A DNA stretch of 64,000 nt from Actinernus sp. WN-2022 (taxonomy: Eukaryota > Cnidaria > Anthozoa > Actiniaria > Actinernidae). Position numbers and translations under genes: made by a program. Of this stretch, positions 1 through 9,365 are shown in pieces. How positions within the stretch are numbered: position 1 is the stretch's first letter; the number at the start of each line of letters is the position of its first letter. The DNA lies in assembly GCA_030867875.1 (NCBI GenBank), contig JAOWCC010000553.1, forward strand, positions 707,001-771,000. Direction: 5' to 3'. The notes beneath the pieces are model-generated. The model was not told the origin of the DNA. It made no database searches and worked only from the letters and a program-made list of their open reading frames with translations.

Positions 1-2
1 TG

Positions 3-155
3 TATATTCACTTTGTAACTCTGTAATCATAAGTCTACATACTGTTTTTGTTCTATTAGATTTCGTAGGAATCAGGCTCTATTGTTCGTAAGTTCTATAC
101 ATGTATGTAACCAAATCTACTTGCTATCCAACCATTTACGGCAGTCAACTCGAAA
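3..155. repeat. 153-bp direct repeat, left copy
   Basis: This segment recurs in the same orientation at 2815-2967 with the same length and only a few base differences. The second copy continues into a LINE-like 3' tail, so this one is probably a truncated copy of the same 3' region. No gag, pol or integrase frame lies between the two copies, so a pair of LTRs is not supported. The end of this copy is followed by unrelated sequence. Confidence 0.7.
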
Positions 156-298
156 CTGTGTACTTCTGCAAACAAATATTTTTAATGACCACAATATCAG
201 ACTAATCAAAACATTGCTCACCTACAATGATTCATGGGCGCACACGGGGTCACAGATAGTAACGCAATGGGCTGCTTTTGCAGCTTCACGCGGCATTT

Positions 299-646
299 AC
301 ACAGGTAACCCGAAACAACTAAGAAGATAACAGAATTTGTTTTTAATTGTAAATGTTGGTTAATTAAATGATGAAACGCTAACTAGTGTACTCGTGTTCA
401 CTCGTGTGGTGTTCTAGATCAGATCCTCATAGTATTTGGATGCAATTTGTTTTGGGCTGGTATCGCACTGATACACAGGTATCCCGAAACAACTAAGACG
501 ATAAAACAATTATTATTTTTTATTATAACATTTTTTGTTAATTAAATTATGAACCGCTGTGCACTCGTGTTCACTCGTGTACTGCCTCATGTGGAGTTTT
601 AGATTAGATGATCATAGCATTTGGATCCTAGTATTTTTGGGCTACA
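299..646. repeat. Degenerate tandem duplication, about 174-bp unit
   Basis: Two adjacent diverged units start at 299 and 473, each with an ACACAGGTA(A/T)CCCGAAAC motif followed by ACTAAGA and then a shared A/T-rich stretch with paired CTCGTGTTCACTCGTGT motifs. The same opening motif returns at 2524, 2580 and 2623, so this belongs to a dispersed family. No coding potential is seen. The function is unknown. Confidence 0.6.
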
Positions 647-1309
647 TGTGTTATCCTAGGGAAGCCTGGCTTACTTGAAGTCGCTCGTTTTCTGACTCGT
701 GGAGTTTTATATGAGATCGACTGTCAGTGCATACTTTCGCATGTAATTGTGCGTTGTAATGTGCCAAACACGCAGGCATATGAGATCATCCGCGTTACAA
801 AAGATACGCCGGACTTCAAGCTGCGTGCAGCTTCTTGTTATTAATGTTCGTCCTGTAACATTTTTGATGGGTTCTGACCTTTGCCGCTAACAATGTGGGT
901 CGCAGACGCTGTGATCGAGCGATAAAGAGGAGGCATGCGCATTAGTTGAAAGATAAATGTTCGCTAGAGAGCTTTAGAGGGTTTAAGGCTACCGTCACGT
1001 CATGAAGTACTTAATTTGCCTCTATCTTCTCTCTAACCGAGTTATTAATATGGATGAAGTATTGTTGACTCAGGCGAAACTACGGCGCCTTCTAGTCTAG
1101 GACCGCATAAGTAATTGATAAAAAACTGAAAACATAGCTATCAAAATACAATCCGGGATCAGATCTTTTAGTCAGACGGCAGATAAGAGGTCAAGCAATT
1201 AGACTAAACCAATTAACGTAAATGACAAGAGATCAATTTCGTCTGATATGACCAAGCTTTAATCTCATACAAGCGTTCAACGAAGACACTGGGTTTATAG
1301 GGCTCATGC
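647..1309. other. Intergenic sequence without recognised content
   Basis: No ORF, RNA gene, inverted repeat or tandem repeat could be supported by eye in this stretch. It is A/T-rich and resembles the worn repeat-derived sequence around it. Confidence 0.5.
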
Positions 1310-2012
1310 TTCACGAAAAACCTATTTTGCTTTCGTCTGTGCAAACGGTTACCGTTAAATTGTACTACACAACGCTCTCGCTCTAAGGCATTCAATTAGA
1401 AAAGCATCTATATTTGTTCACATGACTGTTGCAATGGAGATTCAGGTTGTTCAAAGCGGGACAAATTCTGGCGAGTTTCACGTAAATATCCTGAAGAACT
1501 GAACCGGAGACCGTTTTAGGAAATCGAAGAAGGTCAGTTGACTCGATCTTGAAAAATCCATTTTGCATTCGTCTGTGCAAATGGTTACTCGAGAAGAGAC
1601 GGGAACTGCTTGATAATCAGAGCTCACAAAGAGAGAGCACTACATAGCCGCCATTTGGATGATAAATTATGGATTTGATCTTGTCGATGCTAGACTTTTA
1701 AATACCCCATTCCACCGGAGAAAAATACGAAACGGGAAGCTAGTGATTCTACTGAATAGACGACGTTTACACTGGGGGCAAAGCGAATCAGTTGACACAC
1801 TGACTGAAAATTTCCGAAGAAAGTTCCGTCGCAATCCACCACGGTTTGTTTGTTGTGAGATTTTCGAGATATGTTTGAGAATTTTGGCTATTTAATGATT
1901 TGAATAACTCATGAGCTTCGATTCATTCAACGATCGTTAAAATTACTACACAACGCTCTCGCTCGAAGGTATTCCGATTATAATTCAATTGTTTGTTGTC
2001 AATGTTGTAATG
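1310..2012. repeat. Diverged duplicated segments
   Basis: The motif CGTCTGTGCAAA(C/T)GGTTAC occurs at about 1335 and 1569. The motif ACTACACAACGCTCTCGCTC occurs at about 1364 and 1945, each time followed by an (A/G)AGG(C/T)ATTC-type sequence and a poor match running about 70 bp. This suggests overlapping old copies of one repeat. Short frames here (for example 1659-1895) have no recognisable domain and are treated as chance. Confidence 0.45.
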
Positions 2013-2523
2013 GATTATTTTTGGCGAGTTTCAATTCAGTATTAAACCGGATATCAAATTTATGGTGTTGTGCCGTAAACTAACCAAATTTCCTCATCTG
2101 TTCTCCTTCCAGGGACACAAAATTATTTGAAAATACAAGAGTGCTTGTAGTCAGAGCGTATTAAAGGAGTGAATGTAAGCGGGAACGAACAACCGAAGCA
2201 AACACTCGCTCGATTGAAAGTCGTTTCAGAGATTTCGTAAATTATGTTCCAGACAAGATATTTACTCTTGTGGGCCTCTCAACACTTTCTCCACTGTGCT
2301 TTCCTTTTCTGTAAAACCTTTCTGCGGCGACATTTCATTGTTCCTTATTAAACAGCCCTCGTTTACAACGATCATTTATTATAGTGAAAGCAATTTTAAA
2401 ACTTGTTTGGTTGGTTGTTTCGCGCGGTCGTAGGTTGGAACGAGACATATCCAAAAGGTCAAGACATGCGGACGGACCGGAAATGAGCTATGTTACAACA
2501 CTCTTTGGCGTTACACTAGAATA
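2013..2523. other. Intergenic sequence without recognised content
   Basis: No frame, structured repeat or RNA gene is visible. The segment runs up to the cluster of short ACACAGG repeats. Confidence 0.45.
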
Positions 2524-2660
2524 ACACAGGTAGCCCGAAAATACATAGAGTACAGTACCGCACTGATAACAATAAGACAACACAGGTAGCCCGGGAATAC
2601 AAAGTCGGAACGCAAACTGATAACACAGGTAACCCGGAGCAACTAAGCCGATAACATATA
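2524..2660. repeat. Short ACACAGGTA(G/A)CCCG repeats
   Basis: Three copies start at 2524, 2580 and 2623. They are the same motif that opens the tandem units at 299 and 473, but here the spacing is 43 to 56 bp. They lie just upstream of a LINE-like 3' end and may be part of the same dispersed element. Confidence 0.5.
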
Positions 2661-2814
2661 TTTTTATTATTATGATTTTGTGTTCATTAAATCCATTTAT
2701 CTATTTTATATGTTATATAATTTGTATTTTCACTGTACGTGTACGATGTGTTAATATATTTATATATTAATTATACTTTATTCCAATAATTTTAATTAAG
2801 TCTTTCTTTTCTTT

Positions 2815-3108
2815 TATATTCACTTTGTAACTCTGTAATCATAAGTCTACCTACTGTTTTTGTTCTATTACATTTCGTACAAATCAGGCTTTATTGTTCT
2901 TAAGTTCTATACATGAATGTAACCAAATCTATTTGCTATCCAACCATTTACGGCAGTCAGCTCGAAAGCTTGTACTCCTTTGACTGCCGTACACATATTA
3001 CTTGTTCGACTTTTATTTTTCTTGTAAACTATTCTACTATAACTTGCTTAATTTGTCACTTGTAATTCTTTGTTAAACAGTGTAAAATAAAAACTGAATT
3101 GAATTGTA
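2815..3108 (+). mobile_element. LINE-type retroelement 3' end (fragment)
   Basis: The first 153 bp repeat positions 3-155. The segment then ends in an AATAAAAACTGAATTGAATTG tail, a polyadenylation-like signal followed by a short tandem pentamer. Such tails are typical of 3' ends of several animal LINE clades that lack poly(A). No reverse-transcriptase frame is present, so this is a 5'-truncated copy. The clade cannot be named. Confidence 0.5.
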
Positions 3109-3195
3109 AAACATAAATGGATACTCTCAGAATGTTTTGGTTGTAAAACAAATCCTACCAGCAGACATTAGATGTGTGCGTAAACATCACAAGAT

Positions 3196-3283
3196 CACGT
3201 CTGGGATAGGGTATTGATTTTGTGCATCAAGTCTGGGATAGGGTATGGTAAACGGCATTTTTAGGTCTGGAATAGGGTCAGGG
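3196..3283. repeat. Three direct copies of GTCTGG(G/A)ATAGGGT
   Basis: Copies sit near 3200, 3230 and 3265, spaced about 35 bp apart, in a G/T-rich stretch. A C-rich partner (CACCCCTACCC, CCCCCTAGGG) follows at 3302-3340, suggesting the left part of a worn inverted-repeat element. No frame is present. Confidence 0.45.
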
Positions 3284-3356
3284 TTTTGAGGTCTCCGCGG
3301 CACACCCCTACCCAAAACTCTTCTGAGTACCCCCTAGGGTCTTTATTGTAGCTCCC

Positions 3357-3396
3357 GTAAGCGGACACATCCCATATTCCACAAGTGTCCGCTTAC
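3357..3396. repeat. 12-bp perfect inverted repeat (hairpin)
   Basis: GTAAGCGGACAC at 3357-3368 is the exact reverse complement of 3385-3396, with a 16-bp loop. Related imperfect arms follow (GTAAGCCGACA near 3410 and GTGTCCGCTT near 3443). This looks like the end of a small TIR element. No target duplication could be identified. Confidence 0.6.
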
Positions 3397-3834
3397 GAGA
3401 ACTATTCCCGTAAGCCGACAGTTCCAGTTACGGACCCAAGGGTGTCCGCTTTACCAAACATATATGTAATCGGAGAGGCTGCTTTGGGCTTCCTGTGCAT
3501 AACAATAAATTTAAAATGGTGGACAGAAGAAGATGGGACTGAATCAATTTAACAAAGACAGGACCCGGCTAAATACGAACGTAATTAAAAAGTAAGTAAA
3601 TAATTCAAAATACCTCGGAATACATAGCTTTTCCTTTCTGTTTGTTAAGGATATATTGTCATGAAAAGCTCGTATTCGGCGTGGCTCGCATACACGGCGT
3701 GGCTGGCGCCGGCATGCAGTCAAGACCCCGCATAAGACGTGTGTATAACCCCAAAAAATAAGGATCTATGTCATCTAAAGCCTTGCATAGTCGCCCTGTT
3801 ACAGACCGATAGATGTTTCTTATTGATTTTGTCT
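3397..3834. other. Intergenic sequence without recognised content
   Basis: No convincing gene. The minus-strand frame covering 3659-4177 runs through a minisatellite and half of a TIR element, so its peptide is made of repeat translation (recurring CRLKNAD-type units) and is not annotated. Confidence 0.45.
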
Positions 3835-3948
3835 GGTCTGCATTTTTGAGTCTGCATTTTCCGGTCTGCATTTTCCGGTCTGCATTTTCCAGTCTGCATT
3901 TCCCAGTCTGCATTTCCCAGTCTGCATTTTTCAGTCTGCATTTTGTAC
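3835..3948. repeat. 14-bp minisatellite, about 7 copies
   Basis: Units of the form TCTGCATTTTCCGG or TCTGCATTTCCCAG follow one another with a 14-bp period and drift at positions 10 to 14. The array ends 6 bp before the left end of the 667-bp TIR element. The period is not a multiple of three, so the long minus-strand frame through it is incidental. Confidence 0.85.
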
Positions 3949-3954
3949 CTGCCG

Positions 3955-4621
3955 GTGTGGTAACAGGGTTGATATGAAGCGATTTTAGCGAGTTTTCATT
4001 TCCTCTGCTCTCCTTCCGAAGAGAGTGAGTTACTTCACACCATGGACTGATATTCTTTCGTGACTTCTCCGAGACCAAGTAACACATATCCAGTTCACAG
4101 AAAGAACGCTCTAAACTTCGACCGAAAACCTGAAAACTCCCGCTCGGCAGCCATCTTGATTCGCTCTGAACATGCACTTCGTGGGGACCCTGGTAGTAAA
4201 TTTTGTTGTTGTCGACAATCGCCGGTCAGGTACCCCGCGGTGCTGAACTTTAGGTCGAAGGCTCGGTTACCCCAGGAGCCTTTCGACGGTTACCCAGCAG
4301 CCTTTGACGGCCGGGCAGGTGACCCCAGCTGGTTCAAGGCTCTCTACCAATTTATAAGCGTCACTTTGGAGAAACCAAATGCTTCGTTGTGCTCGTCGCA
4401 AGGCTGGAATTGCGTGGCAATCGCATTCAAAAGAAAGAACAACCTTTCCGCTGGGATTCCATGGAGGAATTGTGGCGGCCACAATATTTTGAACTGAAAT
4501 ATTTCGGTTGAAGTGGTGGGCCCTCGCGAAACTAGTGTGCTGCCTTGTCTTTCTCTTAGGAAGGAGAGCAGAGGAAATGAAAACTCGCTAAAATCGCTTC
4601 ATATCAACCCTGTTACCACAC
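3955..4621. mobile_element. Non-autonomous DNA transposon, 667 bp, about 70-bp TIRs
   Basis: The left end GTGTGGTAACAGGG and following bases to about 4026 are the reverse complement of 4550-4621, with a few mismatches. The interior, about 520 bp, contains a frame at 4060-4497 with no recognisable transposase motif. No target-site duplication is evident in the flanks, so the superfamily is not assigned. Confidence 0.7.
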
Positions 4622-4751
4622 AGACAGCAAGTAATACACTATGGAAGCAAGGTAAGGCATTTTATTCATTAATTCTTTCGTATTTCTAGCTCGTTAAAAT
4701 TCCCATACAAACGCTGTATTAGCTAGATATTAGAGCTTGGGCTGCCTGTGG

Positions 4752-5070
4752 GTACGCAAAACCCGACAAGTTCAGACAGAGTGTCGAGTGGTCCACATCT
4801 GAACATAAAGAAGAATTGATAGGAACCAGCCGAGAGAAGATTTGTTTCCAAGAAAGCTTAGATGGAAACATATTAAAACTCTGAATCGCTTGAAACCAAC
4901 ACCACGATCTCGCTATTTGCCGTGCTGTTTCAGGACCTTCAGACTCCTGCAAATCGCTGTCACTGGCTTTTAAGGCCTTTGATTTCTGTGCCCTTCCTTT
5001 GACATTTATAGGTGTTCGCTTTGGCTTTGTCCCTCAAGGACATTTCGTCTTTTCCATTTCCCAAGTCCTA
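4752..5070 (-). pseudogene. Open-frame fragment shared by both copies of the long repeat
   Basis: The minus-strand frame here (QESEGPETARQIARSWCW and onward to SGFAYP) agrees codon for codon with a plus-strand frame at about 61990-62289, with one N/D difference over some 70 codons. Upstream of the QES motif this copy has a frame change relative to the right copy, which reads an additional 30 or so lysine-rich residues. The family is not recognised. It may be a worn exon of the element or a captured host fragment. Confidence 0.35.
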
Positions 5071-5254
5071 AGAAAATTAGAACCGACTATAAAAAGCTCT
5101 AACTCAAGAAGAATTTATTCGATTTGTCTGAATTTTTTACAAAATGTCAATTGATATCTCTGCTGCAAAAAATTGTTGGGGAATTGGGAAATTCTAAAAA
5201 CAGCTCTTGACGGTGTTTCCCGCATATCTACTCGGGTTATGTTTTCGCCTTTTC

Positions 5255-5265
5255 ACCAAAAGCAT
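5255..5265. other. Empty target site matching the TSD of the 971-bp element
   Basis: ACCAAAAGCAT occurs once here. In the inverted paralogous copy the same 11 bp (as ATGCTTTTGGT) occurs on both sides of the element at 60706-61676. The left copy therefore preserves the pre-insertion state and fixes the target duplication at 11 bp. Confidence 0.85.
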
Positions 5266-6254
5266 AACTTTTGAACTAAATCGAATTTTGATATTCCCCT
5301 ACACGTTTTGTAATACGATTCCTCCGAAATGCTAAGAAGCAGCCATAAAATATTTTTGGAGTTGGAGCTTCTGAAAGCCATCTTACTAGATCACAGGCCG
5401 CCCAAGTTCTGCCGACTGTATAACAAGGTCTGTATGGGAGTTCTTCCGATAACTCAGAATAATAACATAAATTTAGTTACAGATCTTCTGTAATACAAGG
5501 TAAATAAAGGAAGAAGACTTACTTGAAGTTGTTTTGTCGTCCTATGTGTGTTTCAGGTCGCTAGAACGGTGTTTTATGGAATTCTTGAGTCATACGCTTC
5601 ACCCCTCTGGCACAGAAAAATAATCGAGCGAGCCAATAATAACCCAGAAAAAAAATCAAGCAAGGGTGAAACTTTAAAAAAATCGTGCAAGGTTCTGATG
5701 CCAGAAAAAATTCTTGCAGCAACTGAGAAGTCGTAAAAAAAATTTTGAACAAAAAATAACGGGCCCCCTCTCCATCAATTTTCAAATGATCCGTCCCTAA
5801 ATCTAGTTGTTGAGAATAAAGCTTTCAGCGTTAATTTCGTATGTGTGTTGCAAAAACGTTTCTTCAACAAGGGCAATAAAGTGGTTCAATGTTAAATGCG
5901 TAACGTTCAAAAGTTAAAATTAAATAACAAAATTGTCAGACAAAGCAGTCTTGCTGAAATATAATACCGTTAAATTAGCGTCGCGCCACAGCTGCAAGAG
6001 CTCAAGTGACCCATACAACAGTCCGTTTCATACTGGAACCTGTATTTAGCGGGGCCATTTCGCGTCCGCTTAAAACTAGGAAATTTGAGATGTTCGTATC
6101 ACTGTATCACCGTATCACTGTATCTTGGTGTATCTTGTCATGACTATTAGTTGTCTGCATTCTTTGTCACGTGACCGCTATGGCGCGAAAATGGAAGGCC
6201 GGTCGATTGTTGACTTTTTCGTAAATTTTCTGTGAATATTTTCTGTAAAGAATT

Positions 6255-6551
6255 CTTATTATTTTTTACCCCTTGCAATTTTTGGTCGTGAATCGTTTTC
6301 TAATTTTTTTTTACCTCTTGCAATTTTTGGTCGTTACTCGTTTTCGAATTTTTTACCTCTTGCAATTTTTGGTCGTTACTCGTTTTCTAACTTTTTTTTA
6401 CCTCTTGCAATTTTTGGTCGTTACTCGTTTTCTCGTTACTCCGTTACTCGTTTTCTAATTTTTTATCTCTTGCAATTTTTGGTCGTTACTCGTTTTCCCG
6501 TTACTCCGTTACTTATTATTCGTTACTGCGTTACTCGTTTTAGTAACACCC
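6255..6551. repeat. Minisatellite tail of the long repeat, about 45-bp unit
   Basis: Five units carry the motif CTTGCAATTTTTGGTCGTTA followed by a CTCGTTTTC and a T-run; the first reads GTCGTGAATC. Between and after them, CGTTACTC and its variants recur as shorter units. The tail ends with GTTTTAGTAACACCC. The same motifs, in different copy number, form the tails at 58461-58680 (inverted) and 63075-63200. Confidence 0.85.
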
Positions 6552-6723
6552 GTCGCGATGCATGTTGTGTTGATATGTCGCAGTCTAATCTAATTCTCAG
6601 TTTGGGCTGAGTCGTCTTGTGTTTAACTGTGAAAGGTGAGAGATTTTTCTGAACGCATAAAACTGTACTCTATAGCTGTTAATTGAAATAACTAGAAAGC
6701 TAAATGAATCTTAAGTAGCCTAA

Positions 6724-7198
6724 AGCCTAGTTTCCATATAATCGCTACGATCGCTGAAAAATTGGCCCAGCGATCGTAGCTATCATATCTCGGCGATCGT
6801 AGCGCGCGATCGGGTGGCGATCGAAACGATTATATGGAAACCACTCTCCAGCGATCGTGGAGATCCTAGCGATCCAAACGATCCCATGATAAAGCATTGC
6901 TCACCAACAGAAACATCCCATGATGCACCCAGGTTTTCTCGCACTCGGCAAAATGGCGTCTACCAGTGCAGATACTAGCAACAACGCGAGTTTTATGGAA
7001 GAAGTCCATGTATACGAATGCCTATACAATAAATTCAGCAAAGATTACAAGGACAAGTTTGCCAAAATCAACTGCTTGGACGATCGTAGCGATCATATGG
7101 AAACCGTTCAAAGATTTAGGATCGCTACGATCGCCGCGATCGCTGGGCCAATTTTTCAGCGATCGTAGCGGTCGTAGCGATTATATGGAAACTAGGCT
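6724..7198. mobile_element. PIF/Harbinger-type element, 475 bp, TAA target duplication
   Basis: Ends AGCCTAGTTTCCATATAATC and its reverse complement define long TIRs extending through a CGATCG-rich sequence (AGCGATCGTAGC units). TAA flanks both ends (6721-6723 and 7199-7201), matching the 3-bp TWA duplication known for PIF/Harbinger. The interior carries a short coding remnant with an MADF-like start, in keeping with the Myb/MADF-type accessory protein of autonomous Harbinger elements. No transposase is present. Confidence 0.75.
6920..7168 (+). pseudogene. MADF/Myb-like domain fragment inside the Harbinger-type element
   Basis: The frame reads ATGGCGTCTACC onward as MASTSADTSNNASFMEEVHV, then YECLYNKFSKDYKDKFAKI and NC, before running into TIR sequence. 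The pattern of an acidic start, Y-x-x-L-Y-N-K and K-D-Y-K-D-K-x-K-x-N resembles the first helices of an MADF or Myb/SANT-like DNA-binding domain. The second half of the domain is missing and replaced by the right TIR, so it is a broken internal remnant. A closer family name would need a profile search. Confidence 0.45.
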
Positions 7199-7201
7199 TA
7201 A

Positions 7202-7930
7202 GGGACAGCTCATCTGTGATCAAACGAAATTCAAGTTGAACACAAGCTACAGTCACGGTACTATTTTTACCGACCATTCGCTAGCTCCGTAACACTGGGT
7301 GTAATAAATTGAGATAAGTCAGTAAAATATTGTGATAAACATTAATAGCTTTAAAGACCAAAGGTGTTATTAGTTTGTACTATTATCGAAACCCTTCTAG
7401 AAGCGAGACACATGTATATTACTAGCGTCGCGTTGCTTGCATAAATTTAAATCTCGTACTGTTCCGGATAAAATTAAGTAGCGTCTCGAATATTCGTCGT
7501 ATTTAGATAAATTTTACCTAATTTTAAAGCTTATATAATTGACTACAACGATATATCTAAGGTTTGTAATTTTGATAAAAGTGCGATTTTTAAATAAACT
7601 TATTTTCCGAACAAGCGAGTTGGTTTCCAAGAGCTCCAACTCCACGGCAATTTAATGAATTTAAGATCTGTTTGCTTTTCTGGACTCTCACAGACCTTGT
7701 TTACGAAACACTGTCGGCGATTGTGGAAATTCGAAGCCGTTCTGAAGATATTTTGGTCTTCGTGAAACTGCTAACGCGCAATCCAAGTATAGATGTGGGA
7801 ATCGCTGTCAGCGCCTCTCTTTAAAACAATTTAAAAATCGCCGACACAGTTTTTTAGCTGATATAATTCCGAGCAATCTGTGATAATTTGAAGTAATTCG
7901 CACAAATTCGCATCGAGTTGGAGCTTTTTT
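7202..7930. other. Unique sequence between the Harbinger element and the array
   Basis: No gene, TIR or tandem repeat was found. The junction with the array lies near 7925-7931, where the sequence AGCTTTTTTCACAC becomes identical to the array core. The minus-strand frame at 7808-8059 spans this junction and is not credible as a gene. Confidence 0.55.
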
Positions 7931-8011
7931 CACACTATGTTTAGAACGAAAATAGGAAGTCAAGTCAACGCTCTCAAAAGTTTTAGCCGGCCGGCGAGAC
8001 TGATTCTGTGG

Positions 8012-8050
8012 CCCCGCCCCTTTCACAGCTATCAAACACCTTCTATAAAA
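8012..8050 (+). promoter_or_regulatory. GC box and TATA box, truncated promoter-like module, copy 1
   Basis: CCCCGCCCC at 8012-8020 and TATAAAA at 8044-8050, followed by an AGCCAATG sequence. The spacing suits a Pol II core promoter with a start near 8075. The NRF1, CRE, YY1 and E2F-like motifs present in the complete copies are cut off here by the array edge. Motif matching only; activity is inferred. Confidence 0.4.
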
Positions 8051-8129
8051 AGCAGCCAATGATGTTCAACCAGTGACTGAGAAATGTCACATGAAAGCAA
8101 CACAATCAAAGGTCTTCGCGCTCAGTAAT

Positions 8130-8484
8130 AGGGAGCTTAAGCAGCCAGGACGACGACGGCTGTGACGACGGAACGTAGAAAAGTCTTTTCTCCCGAGATT
8201 TGATGCTTACTATTTCCTTTAGTTGCCTTCAAGTGCCTTTTGTAACCATATTTTCGAAAAATGTGATCAGGACAGTTCCGTTCAGGCCGAACGATAAACG
8301 GTGCGATTTACTTTCTTAAGTTCGCGTTCTCCTAATTGGGAGTTTTCACGTTGGTTTTTGCAGAGAACGGTCAAAATGTAGGCGACTGCGTGCATTTTCA
8401 CGTGTATTTATTGTATTTCGTAATTAAGACTATTGTTTTATGCCGTCGTCCTAGGCCGCGTCGTCGTGGTTGCTTAAGGTCCCT
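8130..8484. mobile_element. 355-bp MITE inside the core (AGGGAGCTTAAGC ends)
   Basis: The left end AGGGAGCTTAAGCAGCC and GACGACGACGGC pair with the right end (GCCGTCGTC, GTCGTCGTGG and GCTTAAGGTCCCT) in reverse complement. Flanking target duplication is not clear. A copy lies in every core at the same offset (for example 13611-13965), so it entered before amplification. A frame of 65 codons inside it is not a gene. Confidence 0.7.
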
Positions 8485-8513
8485 AAGTTTCGCGTTTTCA
8501 ATCACTCTTCATT

Positions 8514-8684
8514 ATGGGCAAAACCAAGAATAAACCGATCAAACGCCAAAATAAGGCAATTGCAACGGCAAAGGATAAACCAGCTAAAGACAAGAAGAAG
8601 GCAAAACAAAAGCAGACCAAACGGACGCGGAAGACGAAAGAAAAGCACGAAGACAGATACATTACCCGAATAATCAACCGGTGA
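8514..8684 (+). CDS. Hypothetical lysine-rich 56-aa protein, array copy 1
   Basis: ATG at 8514 (context ATTATGG) opens a 56-codon frame ending TGA at 8682. The peptide begins MGKTKNKPIKRQNKAIATAK and is very rich in Lys, Arg, Gln and Thr, with no hydrophobic segment; it would be strongly basic, like a nucleolar or nucleic-acid-binding tail. No known family was recognised. It lies about 440 bp downstream of the expected start from the TATA box, after several upstream ATGs, so efficient translation from that start is doubtful unless an intron is removed. After the TGA the same frame stays open for 37 further codons with a CYCRNTKRNKRP stretch. It may simply be a chance frame in lysine-codon-rich A-rich sequence. 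Confidence 0.3.
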   Translation: MGKTKNKPIKRQNKAIATAKDKPAKDKKKAKQKQTKRTRKTKEKHEDRYITRIINR

Positions 8685-9086
8685 ATATATGCTCCGGAAA
8701 ATGTCAGAGATTGGGCATGTTATTGTAGAAATACTAAGAGGAACAAGCGGCCTAATGTACAACAAAATAGTTTAGCCAGTGGCAATAAGAATATATAATT
8801 TCGAACATTTCTTTGATTTTTTCCTCTTTCTTGAACTCAAAGGACCAGATACTTGTTTTGAAGAAGACATCAACGGATAATTTTAGCGAATACGCTTCGA
8901 ATTTACGATGATATTTGAGAAAAGATTCGATAGAAAGCTGACAACAAGCCACAGAGCGAACTCCGAACTGAACGGTAAACAACAACTACGGTTGAATGCT
9001 CATGACGATTGATGTGGTGTATGAGCTGTCAATCAAAATATGTAACGCAATCTTCGGTAAAATGTTTCTTTTTGATATCTCTCCGT

Positions 9087-9184
9087 AGCCTGAATTTCAG
9101 CCGTCTCCTCTGGGTTCGTTCCTCCCGAGAGAGACGTCTCTCTCGGGAGGAACGAACCCAGAGGAGACGGCTGAAATTCAGGCT
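9087..9184. mobile_element. 98-bp perfect palindrome with 10-bp target duplication
   Basis: The two 49-bp arms are exact reverse complements with no loop, centred on GAGAC|GTCTC. It begins AGCCTGAATTTCAGCCG. The 10 bp ATCTCTCCGT flank both sides (9077-9086 and 9186-9195), with one extra A at 9185. The other seven complete cores show the uninterrupted site TATCTCTCCGTCTAG (for example near 14560), proving a clean insertion after the array formed. The AGCCTG terminus, internal AGCCG and GAGACGTCTC resemble the TIR of the 971-bp element at 60706, which has an 11-bp duplication; a Mutator-like superfamily is plausible. Confidence 0.9.
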
Positions 9185-9365
9185 AATCTCTCCGTCTAGA
9201 TAGAAGAAAATTCAACCATTTTTTTTTCTGTTGGATACTTAACACTCTAAACTAATTTTTGAAAAATTCTGCTCTGAAGCTATACGATAACCTTAATTTA
9301 AATCGGCCGTTGCTAGGGAAAGTTTGCAGCCTCGTAAAACACGGAAAATTAAAGAGTGGGCAATC

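Larger units (their letters stand above)
4750..6551. mobile_element. Long interspersed repeat, left copy (inverted relative to 58461-62289)
   Basis: This segment matches the right flank in reverse complement and in collinear order: 4750-5305 pairs with 62289 down to about 60671 (interrupted), and about 5665-6551 pairs with 59290 down to 58461. By eye the match is close to identical over long stretches. About 360 bp (5305-5665) is absent from the right copy. The 3' end is a minisatellite-rich tail ending in GTTTTAGTAACACCC. A tail-only third copy lies at 62866-63200, which shows that the tail at least is an interspersed element. No transposase or reverse transcriptase was recognised. Confidence 0.7.

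Noticed and set aside
3..2967. LTR retrotransposon bounded by the 153-bp direct repeats
   Set aside because: No TG...CA ends, primer-binding site or gag-pol frame; the right copy continues into a LINE-like tail.
3659..4177. 172-codon minus-strand frame with CRLENAD-type repeats
   Set aside because: It is a translation of a 14-bp minisatellite joined to half of a TIR element.
4060..4497. 145-codon frame as a gene
   Set aside because: It sits inside the 667-bp TIR element, extends into its right TIR and shows no known domain.
6255..6551. CRISPR-like array from the repeated GCAATTTTTGGTCG units
   Set aside because: Spacing is irregular, units are separated by T-runs and their own variants rather than unique spacers, and the context is eukaryotic.
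8336..8533. Plus-strand frame of 65 codons in each core
   Set aside because: It lies within the 355-bp MITE and reads through its TIR, giving an RRPRPRRR stretch from GTCGTC repeats.
8502..8985. Minus-strand frames of 87 and 77 codons repeated in every core
   Set aside because: They persist only because the DNA copies are nearly identical. Their composition is that of antisense A/T-rich sequence, and the first is the antisense of the lysine-rich frame. No domain is seen.
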